Positions 1 through 4,877 are shown, counted from the first letter of the stretch. The stretch is DNA of 6,154 nt from IIICB1 sp035968095 (GCA_035968095.1 JAWQFW010000287.1:1-6154); one strand, 5' to 3'. A program made the numbers and translations. The notes: generated by a model not told the origin, from the sequence alone.

Positions 1-1
1 G

Positions 2-484
2 AAAGCCCGAATCAAAGTCGCGAAAATTCACGCCAAAATTACCGATACCAGAAAAAACCATCTACACAAGCTAACCACTCAACTCGTTCGTGAAAACCAA
101 ACGATAGTAGCTGAGGATTTAGCGGTAAAAAACCTGGTCAGGAACCGAAAACTCGCTCAAGCAATTAGTGATGCGAGTTGGGGTGAAATTACGCGACAAT
201 TAGCCTACAAATGCCGTTGGTATGGGAGAACATACATTGAGATCGAGAGATGGTTTCCTAGTTCCAAGCGATGTAGTAATTGTGGGTATATTGTTTCCAA
301 GATGCCGTTAAAGATTCGAGAATGGGAGTGTCGCGAATGTGGAACTCACCATGACCGTGACATTAACGCAGCAAAGAACATTTTAGCCGCAGGGCTTGCG
401 GTGTTAGTCTGTGGAGCGAGTGTAAGACCCCAACCGAGTAAATCGGTAAAGGCAACTGCGAGGAAACAGAAACCTAAATCGTAA
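2..484 (+). CDS. tnpB: TnpB, RNA-guided nuclease of an IS200/IS605-type element, C-terminal part
   Basis: Frame 2 is open from the left window edge to TAA at 482-484, giving 160 C-terminal residues of a protein usually near 400 residues; the N-terminus lies outside the window. TnpB proteins are RuvC-like nucleases that cut DNA under the direction of an RNA made from the transposon's right end. Visible here are the RuvC-II segment VAEDLAVKNL (Glu codon at 113-115), a zinc finger with two CxxC pairs (Cys codons at 272, 281, 329, 338), and the RuvC-III segment HHDRDINAAKNI (Asp codons at 353 and 359). The basic tail AVLVCGASVRPQ...KQKPKS is typical of cyanobacterial copies. The acidic residues of this half are intact, so there is no sign of decay here. 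No tnpA is in view, so the element could be a TnpA-TnpB IS605 form or a TnpB-only IS1341 form. The ATG at 302 is internal and not the real start. Confidence 0.95.
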   Translation, partial: KARIKVAKIHAKITDTRKNHLHKLTTQLVRENQTIVAEDLAVKNLVRNRKLAQAISDASWGEITRQLAYKCRWYGRTYIEIERWFPSSKRCSNCGYIVSKMPLKIREWECRECGTHHDRDINAAKNILAAGLAVLVCGASVRPQPSKSVKATARKQKPKS

Positions 485-543
485 GGTTTAGGAATCACTG
501 TCCGTTTTAGGGCGGTGAGGATGTCAAAAGCTAGAAATTAAGG
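400..543 (+). ncRNA. Candidate omega RNA (reRNA) overlapping the tnpB 3' end
   Basis: In characterised TnpB systems the guide RNA is made from the tnpB 3' end and the right end, and its guide is the first ~16 nt outside the element. The hairpin at 495-518 and the TCAA end at 527 give that architecture, with a guide predicted at 528-543. The 5' limit is arbitrary, and the RNA is inferred from family knowledge rather than from a sequence promoter. Confidence 0.35.
495..527 (+). mobile_element. Right end of the TnpB element (hairpin plus TCAA)
   Basis: Eleven bases after the tnpB stop, TCACTGTCC (495-503) pairs with GGGCGGTGA (510-518) around a 6-nt loop. The stem has nine pairs including two G-U wobbles. 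GGATG and TCAA (524-527) follow. IS200/IS605 elements carry subterminal hairpins rather than terminal inverted repeats, and in IS608 the right cleavage site is TCAA. Cyanobacterial members often end with a hairpin followed by GGATGTCAA. I infer that the element ends at or next to 527. The left end is outside the window. Confidence 0.7.
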
Positions 544-700
544 ACAAGTTTAAATATATTAGTTTTATTCTATCTTTGTGTGTTCCTCGGCATCTGGAGA
601 AGGTATCTCTCCTCACAAGTCACAAGTGGCACAAATGCGGGAAAAAAGTATAAACTAACAGATTAAGTGTGAAATTCCTTCAGTAGTTTTACGGAATTTG
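541..700. other. Intergenic stretch between the TnpB element and the rre1 promoter
   Basis: No coding frame or RNA gene is apparent here. It is AT-rich at 549-575. A weak hairpin (GGAGA 596-600 with TCTCC 608-612) sits next to a perfect tandem heptamer CACAAGT (614-620 and 621-627). Nothing links either to a known function. Confidence 0.4.
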
Positions 701-704
701 CAGG

Positions 705-731
705 TTGCTATTTAACTCATTTTGGTATAAT
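705..731 (+). promoter_or_regulatory. Extended -10 promoter of the response-regulator gene
   Basis: A perfect TATAAT (726-731) is preceded by TG at 723-724, giving the extended -10 form TGnTATAAT. A poor -35, TTGCTA (705-710), lies 15 bases upstream, so the extended -10 probably carries most of the recognition. Transcription would start near 737-740, leaving a leader of about 130 nt. Confidence 0.6.
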
Positions 732-761
732 TTAGGGGCAAAATTAATTTACTGGTGGGGA

Positions 762-791
762 AAGTTGCATCTAACTGGATAATAGCAACTT
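762..791 (+). promoter_or_regulatory. Leader hairpin ahead of the response regulator
   Basis: AAGTTGC (762-768) and GCAACTT (785-791) form a perfect 7-bp stem around a 16-nt loop within the predicted untranslated leader. There is no U-tract, so it is not a terminator. It may affect mRNA stability or translation, but no known riboswitch class is recognised. Confidence 0.35.
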
Positions 792-834
792 GAACTACTA
801 AGATAAGATAACCCACTAAGGAAATTTTAAGCTC

Positions 835-873
835 ATGGCGATCGCGCCAAACATCGCGAGTGTTACAAAATGA
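835..873 (+). CDS. Possible 12-codon leader peptide upstream of and overlapping rre1
   Basis: ATG at 835 opens a short frame reading MAIAPNIASVTK and stopping at TGA 871-873. That stop overlaps the downstream ATG at 870 as ATGA. A Shine-Dalgarno-like AAGGA (818-822) lies 12 nt upstream, whereas the response regulator has no clear ribosome site of its own. This arrangement would allow translational coupling. The frame contains a HIP1 octamer (838-845), so its codons may reflect repeat insertion rather than selection. Its coding status is speculative. Confidence 0.3.
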   Translation: MAIAPNIASVTK

Positions 874-1517
874 AGGAAAACGCTCAAAAAGACCAAAAAA
901 AACTCCTCTTAATCGATGACGACCCCAACCTCATTCTCTTAGTCAAAGACTATCTAGAGTTTCGGGGTTACGAAGTTATTACGGCTGAAAATGGTCGCGA
1001 AGCACTCGATGTGCTAGACCGGGAAATTCCTCATCTGATAATTTGCGATGTGATGATGCCAGAAATGGACGGTCACGCATTAGTTGAACATATTCGCCAA
1101 GATCCTCGGATCAGTTGGATTCCGGTTTTGTTTCTGTCGGCTAAGGGTCAAAGTTCTGACCGAGTTAAGGGTTTGAATATTGGCGCTGATGTTTACATGG
1201 TGAAACCCTTTGAACCGGAAGAGTTAGTTGCTCAGGTAGAATCTTCCCTGAGACGGGCAGATCGTTGGTCGTCTTACCCGAATCGAAACTCTGATTCGGC
1301 TTCGAGAATTCAAGTTCCGGAAAATGTGGAGTTAACTCCTACTGAAACTAAAGTAGTTCTCTTAGTAGCACAGGGTATGGCAAATCGCGAAATAGCTCAA
1401 CAACTGAATGTGTCTCAACGGACAATCGAAAGTCATGTCTCGAATATGCTCAATAAGACTAATCTGCACAATCGAACTGAGTTGGCTCGTTGGGCGATTG
1501 AAAGTAATATGGCTTAG
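870..1517 (+). CDS. rre1: Response regulator, NarL/LuxR type, Rre1/Ycf29-like
   Basis: This is a 215-residue cytoplasmic transcription regulator. An N-terminal receiver domain spans residues ~11-128: acidic cluster D16-D18 in LLLIDDDPN, phospho-acceptor D60 in ICDVMMPEMDG, switch Ser S90 in FLSAKG, and Lys K112 in VKPFEPEEL. A Ser/Asn-rich linker (~131-150) leads to a LuxR-type helix-turn-helix at ~155-210 (LTPTETKVV, GMANREIAQQL, SQRTIESHVSNML, NRTELARWAI). Length and domain order are those of a complete NarL-family regulator. The linker and the TNLHNRTELARWAI ending match my recollection of the conserved cyanobacterial Rre1, the counterpart of plastid Ycf29, which has been linked with the kinase Hik2 and stress gene control. 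The ATG at 870 is the only start in the frame after an in-frame stop at 828-830. No histidine kinase is adjacent, so it is an orphan. Its ATG overlaps the stop of a possible leader ORF. The domain family is certain; the Rre1 name is by recognition only. Confidence 0.9.
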   Translation: MKENAQKDQKKLLLIDDDPNLILLVKDYLEFRGYEVITAENGREALDVLDREIPHLIICDVMMPEMDGHALVEHIRQDPRISWIPVLFLSAKGQSSDRVKGLNIGADVYMVKPFEPEELVAQVESSLRRADRWSSYPNRNSDSASRIQVPENVELTPTETKVVLLVAQGMANREIAQQLNVSQRTIESHVSNMLNKTNLHNRTELARWAIESNMA

Positions 1518-1541
1518 TTAAGCAATGGAGCAATAAATTCT

Positions 1542-1562
1542 CCGAGGCAAATCTCGGTTTTT
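1542..1562 (+). terminator. Short rho-independent terminator after rre1
   Basis: CCGAG (1542-1546) pairs with CTCGG (1553-1557), with a possible extra G-U pair inside, and TTTTT follows at 1558-1562. It sits 25 nt after the rre1 stop. The stem is short, so termination may be incomplete. Confidence 0.6.
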
Positions 1563-1666
1563 CGTCAGGATAGGTCTGAGCATCAAAAAATTTGGGGTGG
1601 CGATCGCTCTTTACCTCTTGCTAAACAAAAAAAAATAACTCTTGCTCTTTCAATGTTACGAAAGTT

Positions 1667-1675
1667 TGTTATACT
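1667..1675 (+). promoter_or_regulatory. Extended -10 promoter of tRNA-Thr
   Basis: TATACT (1670-1675) is preceded by TG at 1667-1668, giving TGnTATACT. No good -35 lies at 16-18 nt; TTGCTC at 1642 is too far. The -10 ends 10 nt before the mature tRNA, so the 5' leader would be very short. Confidence 0.5.
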
Positions 1676-1685
1676 GATTGATAGT

Positions 1686-1757
1686 GCTGGTGTAGCTCAG
1701 TGGTAGAGCAGCTGATTTGTAATCAGCCGGTCGCAAGTTCAAATCTTGTCACCAGCT
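1686..1757 (+). tRNA. trnT-TGT: tRNA-Thr (anticodon TGT)
   Basis: A full 72-nt cloverleaf is present. The acceptor stem is GCTGGTG (1686-1692) with CACCAGC (1750-1756). The D arm is GCTC/GAGC (1695-1709). The anticodon stem is GCTGA/TCAGC with loop TTTGTAA (1716-1722) and anticodon TGT at 1718-1720, which reads ACA and other ACN codons for threonine. The T arm is GCAAG/CTTGT with loop TTCAAAT (1738-1744). The discriminator base is T1757. The 3' CCA is not encoded and must be added after transcription. No intron is present. Confidence 0.97.
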
Positions 1758-1793
1758 TCCCAAAATATGTTACAGTGACAATCATTCTGAGTC

Positions 1794-1828
1794 AGGTAAT
1801 TTGTCTTCAAGACAAATTATCTCATTTT
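1794..1828 (+). terminator. Long palindrome, possible terminator of tRNA-Thr
   Basis: The arms 1794-1807 and 1809-1822 match over 14 positions (core TAATTTGTCTT / AAGACAAATTA, one outer G-U pair) around a single central C. As RNA it would form a ~13-bp stem with a tight TCA loop. A TTTT run (1825-1828) follows two bases later. It sits 36 nt after the tRNA, which suits a terminator. The near-perfect DNA symmetry would also suit a dimeric protein site. Confidence 0.45.
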
Positions 1829-1890
1829 ACTCTAGCGCTAACTCTGGCGATACCTCTTTTGCTTCAACTCCTGCGGTTAAATTAAGCTCT

Positions 1891-1918
1891 TCAGATTGCT
1901 TCAAGTTGAAAAATCTGA
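1891..1918. repeat. Nested inverted repeat upstream of the ZIP-like gene
   Basis: TCAGATT (1891-1897) and AATCTGA (1912-1918) enclose a second inverted repeat, TTCAA (1900-1904) and TTGAA (1906-1910). Together they form a 28-bp near-palindrome with a 2/1-nt bulge. No U-tract follows, so it is an operator, attenuator or cruciform candidate rather than a terminator. Confidence 0.4.
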
Positions 1919-1933
1919 CCTAGATTAGGTGCA

Positions 1934-1971
1934 TCATTCATTAGAAATGATTCATTAAAACTAATGATTGA
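1934..1971. promoter_or_regulatory. Nested palindromes overlapping a candidate -35, putative operator
   Basis: TCATTCATTAG (1934-1944) and CTAATGATTGA (1961-1971) are inverted copies with one mismatch. Between them lies the perfect 5-1-5 palindrome AATGA-T-TCATT (1946-1956). The right arm runs into TTGACT (1968-1973), a 5/6 match to a -35 box. The symmetry suggests a repressor or metalloregulator site for the gene at 2055. It does not match the 7-1-7 Fur/Zur consensus well, so no regulator can be named. Confidence 0.35.
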
Positions 1972-1998
1972 CTTAAAACTCAACAGTTGGTGTCTATT
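1968..1998 (+). promoter_or_regulatory. Weak candidate promoter of the ZIP-like gene
   Basis: TTGACT (1968-1973) is followed after 19 bases by TCTATT (1993-1998), a 4/6 -10 box with long spacing. It is the best candidate within 100 bp upstream of the gene but is weak, which would fit an activated promoter. Confidence 0.25.
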
Positions 1999-2009
1999 TT
2001 TGGGGAAAG

Positions 2010-2036
2010 ATGAAAAAAATTTTAGCAATTGCTTAA
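2010..2036 (+). CDS. Possible 8-codon leader ORF before the ZIP-like gene
   Basis: ATG 2010 to TAA 2034 reads MKKILAIA and is followed at once by an in-frame TAG (2037-2039). A purine-rich GGGGAAAG precedes it, and the downstream gene's Shine-Dalgarno begins inside the second stop. It could be a leader peptide, but an ORF this short is readily found by chance. Confidence 0.12.
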   Translation: MKKILAIA

Positions 2037-2037
2037 T

Positions 2038-2043
2038 AGGAGG
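2038..2043 (+). promoter_or_regulatory. Strong ribosome binding site of the ZIP-like gene
   Basis: AGGAGG lies 11 nt before ATG 2055 and is the only near-perfect Shine-Dalgarno in the window. It fixes the start. Confidence 0.8.
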
Positions 2044-2054
2044 TCTTTCAAGAA

Positions 2055-2747
2055 ATGTTTGAAAATATCGAACTTTTAGTTTTGGGAAGTTTGTTTGCAA
2101 TTATTCACTTTGTTTCCCCTTACATAGCGAAGTATCGAGAGCATATTGAACCTCATTTTAGCTCACTTGCAGGGGGATTTGCAGTTGCATACATTTTTTT
2201 AGAACTATTACCCAGTTTGGAAGTGTCTCACGATCTAGTGGGTGAACGGATTTACTTTTTGATTCTATTGGGATTCGCTGTTTTTTATGGTATAGAGTAT
2301 TATACTGAACGCTATCGTAGGAAAAAAGCGATGGCAGGAATACGTGATGGGATTATTCTGGCACAGGCGTTTTTGTATAATCTACTTTTCGCGATCGCCA
2401 TTGGAGAGGAAGCCCCAGAAACAGTTTTTTTAGCCTTATTATTTGCAATTCTGATGGGTTTTCATCTTTTGAGCAATGATTTGGGACTCGTTGAAGAACT
2501 AGAAGAAAAGTTTATTAAGTATGGCAGATTTGCACTCATTTTTGCCATTTTTCTCGGAATTACGCTCCATTTTGTCAGCGAACCAAGTGAATTTCTCATG
2601 GATATAATTGCTGCTGTTGTTGCAGGTATAGTTCTCTATCGAGTTTCCCGTTCGGAACTACCAGAATTTGACCGGGCGCATTTTCTTTCTTTCGTAGTTG
2701 GTAGTCTTTTCTTTATCGGCATTCACATCCTGTTAGTAGAAGGTTAA
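2055..2747 (+). CDS. Eight-helix membrane protein with ZIP metal-transporter layout
   Basis: This 230-residue protein has about eight hydrophobic helices: ~5-23, 36-54, 65-83, 99-117, 123-143, 157-174, 180-198 and 209-228. The layout recalls ZIP (SLC39) divalent-metal transporters. LAGGFAVAYIFLELLP in helix 2 resembles the ZIP GG...HLLP segment. VAGIVLYRVSRSELPE in helix 7 resembles its pseudo-symmetric partner. Helix 4 ends in AIAIG, as after the ZIP HNxxDG motif. The canonical ligands are mostly replaced: helix 4 has Y108-N109...F112-A113 for HNxxDG, and helix 5 has H137...N141-D142 for HExPHE. The variable 3-4 loop is short, basic (RYRRKK) and lacks His. This suggests a degenerate ZIP that moves another ion, uses other ligands, or is not a transporter. 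The start is set by AGGAGG at 2038. It is a single-gene unit with palindromes upstream and a strong terminator downstream. The family call is by motif pattern only. Confidence 0.7.
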   Translation: MFENIELLVLGSLFAIIHFVSPYIAKYREHIEPHFSSLAGGFAVAYIFLELLPSLEVSHDLVGERIYFLILLGFAVFYGIEYYTERYRRKKAMAGIRDGIILAQAFLYNLLFAIAIGEEAPETVFLALLFAILMGFHLLSNDLGLVEELEEKFIKYGRFALIFAIFLGITLHFVSEPSEFLMDIIAAVVAGIVLYRVSRSELPEFDRAHFLSFVVGSLFFIGIHILLVEG

Positions 2748-2764
2748 AAAGCCGAAAATTTCTG

Positions 2765-2808
2765 AATAATCAACCTTTTTTGTGACTCAGTTAAGGTTGA
2801 TTATTTTT
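2765..2808 (+). terminator. Strong rho-independent terminator after the ZIP-like gene
   Basis: AATAATCAACCTT (2765-2777) and AAGGTTGATTATT (2793-2805) form a perfect 13-bp stem with a 15-nt loop. The stem ends within TTTTT (2804-2808). It starts 18 nt after the stop codon. Confidence 0.85.
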
Positions 2809-2947
2809 GCAGAAAGTTATTTTTACCCTTGACAAAATAGCAAAAATATACTAACACATACTTAAAAAATTAGAGATAAATAGCGAATAGCGATCGCTTA
2901 CCTGCGCTCCCAATTTGATGTAGCATAACATTAATTCAGGCAAATGG

Positions 2948-2976
2948 AATGAATTGACTCTAGAAGTCAATTCATT
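2948..2976. promoter_or_regulatory. 29-bp perfect inverted repeat upstream of the GST-GNAT operon
   Basis: AATGAATTGACT (2948-2959) and AGTCAATTCATT (2965-2976) are perfect 12-bp arms around CTAGA, with the centre 55 bp before the GST start. No T-run follows, so a regulator site is more likely than a terminator. The left arm contains TTGACT, a 5/6 -35 box, without a convincing -10 at normal distance. Similar sequence (AATGATTGACT, 1963-1973) stands upstream of the ZIP-like gene. Confidence 0.45.
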
Positions 2977-2996
2977 AATCAAAATTGTACCTTTTC

Positions 2997-3002
2997 GATA
3001 AT
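2997..3002 (+). promoter_or_regulatory. Weak -10 candidate before the GST gene
   Basis: GATAAT matches the -10 consensus at five of six positions and lies 14 nt before the ATG. It sits at the edge of the perfect 12-bp palindrome ATAATTAATTAT (2998-3009). No proper -35 is visible. If used, the mRNA would be nearly leaderless, which agrees with the absence of a Shine-Dalgarno. Confidence 0.25.
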
Positions 3003-3016
3003 TAATTATTTAGTAA

Positions 3017-3673
3017 ATGTTGAAATTTTACTACAACCGAATCTCTTTAAATGCGCGTCGAGTTTGGGTAGCCTTACTCGAAAAAAAGCTTCAGTTTGAG
3101 TTAATTGAAGTTCCCTTAGATGGCTCTCAATTTCAACCAGATTTCTTAGCAATTAATCCCTTTCATCACATTCCCGTAATTATCGACGAAGAATTTACTG
3201 TCTTTGAATCTTTAGCAATTTTAGACTATTTAGAAGCGAAATATCCTCAACCAACTTTGCTCCCAAATGAAAGTCGCTCTTTAGCAATAGTAAAAATGAT
3301 TGAAATGGTGACAATGAACGAACTTTTACCAGCAACTTTACCTTTGATGCGGCAAATGCTGGAACTTGCGATTGAGAAAGAAAAAGTTGCTCAAGCCAAA
3401 CAAAAAATTGCTACAGTAATGAACTTTTTGGAAACTCAATTAAACGAAGATAGCTCTTATTTTCTTGGCGAAAAATTTACGTTAGCAGAAATTGTCGCGG
3501 GTACTGCTGTTCCTTCATTACCTTTGTTTGGGATTTCTTTAAATGAATATCCGAAACTACAAAAATGGTGCGATCGCTTGCAGCAAAGGGAAAGTTGGCG
3601 ACAAACTACACCTTCTTTAGCAGAAATTGAAGCCTTCAAACCAATAATGAAAAATATTTTGGAAAAGCTATGA
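3017..3673 (+). CDS. Glutathione S-transferase family protein
   Basis: This is a 218-residue cytosolic protein of normal GST length. The N-terminal thioredoxin-like domain (~1-78) shows YYNRISLNARRVWVALLEK, where S10 is the likely glutathione-contacting residue near the N-terminus. It also shows the cis-proline P53 in HHIPVI and the E64-S65 pair in FESLAILDYLE, which binds the gamma-glutamyl part of glutathione. The all-helical C-terminal domain (~88-205) holds FLGEKFTLAEIVAG (148-162), the usual structural motif after helix 5. GSTs conjugate glutathione to electrophiles or reduce peroxides; the substrate cannot be read from the sequence. ATG 3017 directly follows an in-frame TAA (3014-3016), so no longer form is possible, and there is no clear ribosome site. 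Its TGA overlaps the ATG of the next gene, making a two-gene operon with a GNAT acetyltransferase. A HIP1 octamer lies inside (3570-3577). Confidence 0.92.
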   Translation: MLKFYYNRISLNARRVWVALLEKKLQFELIEVPLDGSQFQPDFLAINPFHHIPVIIDEEFTVFESLAILDYLEAKYPQPTLLPNESRSLAIVKMIEMVTMNELLPATLPLMRQMLELAIEKEKVAQAKQKIATVMNFLETQLNEDSSYFLGEKFTLAEIVAGTAVPSLPLFGISLNEYPKLQKWCDRLQQRESWRQTTPSLAEIEAFKPIMKNILEKL

Positions 3674-4110
3674 ATTTGGAGATTCGGATTGCTACTAATG
3701 CTGATTTAGCAACTCTGATTAAACTTTATGCAGCAATGAATAACGAAACACCACTAAGTGAAAAAAAAGCAGCCGAACTTTTTACAGAAATGGCAAAAAT
3801 CCCGAATTACAATATTTATCTAGCATATTTAGATAACGAAGCAGTAGGAACATTTAGTCTTTTAATTGTTCCGACAATGATGCACCCAGGAATACACAAA
3901 TTTGCCGTTTTAGATGCAGTGGTAGTAAGTTTAGCATTGCGATCGCGTGGTATTGGCACAGCGATGATTCAAGAAGCACTCAAGTTGGGTAAGGCAGCCG
4001 GATGCTATAAACTTACTTTGTCATCGAATCTGAAGCGATCGCGCGCTCATCATTTTTACGAATCTTTAGGATTTCAGCAACACGGCTGGAGTTTTAGCCT
4101 GAAACTGTAA
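3670..4110 (+). CDS. GNAT-family N-acetyltransferase
   Basis: This 146-residue protein is the usual size of a single-domain GNAT enzyme, which transfers acetyl from acetyl-CoA to an amine. The N-terminal strand-helix reads IRIATNADLATLIKLYAAM. Strand 4 (VLDAVVVS, 80-87) runs into the CoA pyrophosphate loop R91-S-R-G-I-G96-T-A, followed by helix MIQEALKLGKAAG. The C-terminal motif B includes RAHHFYESLGF, with Y130 as the probable general acid. The target could be a small molecule, a peptide or a protein N-terminus; the sequence does not say. The start ATG overlaps the GST stop (ATGA, 3670-3673), and GGAA at 3661-3664 may help initiation, so translation is probably coupled to the GST. Two HIP1 octamers (3939-3946, 4035-4042) lie in the same phase and each contributes an RSR tripeptide, one of them in the CoA loop. 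Confidence 0.9.
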   Translation: MNLEIRIATNADLATLIKLYAAMNNETPLSEKKAAELFTEMAKIPNYNIYLAYLDNEAVGTFSLLIVPTMMHPGIHKFAVLDAVVVSLALRSRGIGTAMIQEALKLGKAAGCYKLTLSSNLKRSRAHHFYESLGFQQHGWSFSLKL

Positions 4111-4172
4111 CTGTTACTGGTATTTTGTCAAAATAGCGATCGCCAATCAAGTTTGAGAGCTTTCTTGTTTCT

Positions 4173-4838
4173 ATGAGTAAAATAGCTTATCTTATTTATG
4201 ACCTCGACGGTCTACTTTTAAACACCGAATCAATCAACGCTGAAGTTAACAGCGCGATCGCCGCTCGTTACGGTAAAATCTTCGATACCTCAGTAAAAGC
4301 CAAAATTGCCGGAAGAAACGCTTTCGACTCAGCAAAAATTATTGTCGAAATTCTCCAAATTCCCCTGACTCCCAGCGAATATCTCCAACAGCGAGAAAAA
4401 ATTATTACTCAATTATATCCCCAGGCACAGCCTCTTCCCGGAGCAGTAACTCTTACCAAACATTTCCATCAACATCACCTACCTCAAGCCGTTGCTACCA
4501 GCACCGCCAAGCAAAGATTCGCCCTCAAAACCAGTTCTCATCAACAATGGTTTAGTGTCTTCGATTGTATCGTCACCGGAGACGACCCTGAGTTAAAACA
4601 AGGTAAACCTGCACCAGACATTTTTCTGCTTGCAGCCCAGCGTTTAGGCGCTTCTCCAGAAAAATGTCTCGTTTTTGAAGATTCTCTCTCTGGAGTACAA
4701 GCCGCTTTAGCCGCCCGGATGTCAGTAGTTGCCATTCCCGACCCTGACCTCGATCGCAGTTTATATCAAAATGCCCATCAAGTTCTCAACTCCTTAAACG
4801 AATTTCAACCTCAGTTTTGGAATTTACCAGAATTTTAA
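4173..4838 (+). CDS. HAD-superfamily (IA) phosphatase, GS1/PUDP/GPP-like
   Basis: This 221-residue protein is the full length of a HAD subfamily IA phosphatase. Motif I is D10-L-D12-G (nucleophile D10, acid/base D12). A helical cap domain spans ~16-82. Motif II is T109-S110 in AVATST. Motif III is K145 in GKPAPDIF. Motif IV is E169-D170 in LVFEDS for Mg2+. The order and many linking segments (ARYGKIFDTSVKAKIAGR, LKTSSHQQWFSVF, GDDPELKQGKPAPD, VLNSLNEFQPQFWNLP) closely recall, from memory, the eukaryotic pseudouridine-5'-phosphatase (PUDP/HDHD1) and plant glycerol-3-phosphatase group. Substrates in that group include pseudouridine-5'-phosphate and glycerol-3-phosphate, and the exact one here is unknown. 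N17 stands where relatives usually have Asp after motif I. ATG 4173 is the first start in the frame; only a weak GAGAG (4155-4159) precedes it. It lies 62 bp after the GNAT gene, with a HIP1 in the gap, so it may be co-transcribed or independent. Confidence 0.9.
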   Translation: MSKIAYLIYDLDGLLLNTESINAEVNSAIAARYGKIFDTSVKAKIAGRNAFDSAKIIVEILQIPLTPSEYLQQREKIITQLYPQAQPLPGAVTLTKHFHQHHLPQAVATSTAKQRFALKTSSHQQWFSVFDCIVTGDDPELKQGKPAPDIFLLAAQRLGASPEKCLVFEDSLSGVQAALAARMSVVAIPDPDLDRSLYQNAHQVLNSLNEFQPQFWNLPEF

Positions 4839-4877
4839 GCAAGCTTGGCTCGATTAGTTTGCTAAAACTGTTTCTAG

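Noticed and set aside
302..484. Separate 60-residue gene starting at ATG 302
   Set aside because: The same frame is open back to base 2 with TnpB motifs, so this ATG is internal to tnpB.
614..627. Tandem CACAAGT heptamer as a CRISPR or regulatory array
   Set aside because: There are only two copies with no spacer, and nothing ties it to a known binding site.
1700..1885. 61-residue + strand ORF
   Set aside because: It starts inside tRNA-Thr and has no recognisable protein features.
1946..1956. Fur or Zur box at AATGA-T-TCATT
   Set aside because: The flanks do not extend the symmetry to the 7-1-7 TGATAATnATTATCA pattern, so naming a regulator would be guesswork.
1891..2100. 69-residue minus-strand ORF
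   Set aside because: It overlaps the start of the ZIP-like gene and the palindromic upstream region, with no ribosome site and no family resemblance.
2829..2852. Perfect TTGACA followed by TATACT as a promoter for the GST operon
   Set aside because: The spacer is only 12 bp, and the next TATA-like hexamer (CATACT, 2857-2862) is at 22 bp. Neither suits a sigma-70 promoter, and the gene start is over 160 bp away.
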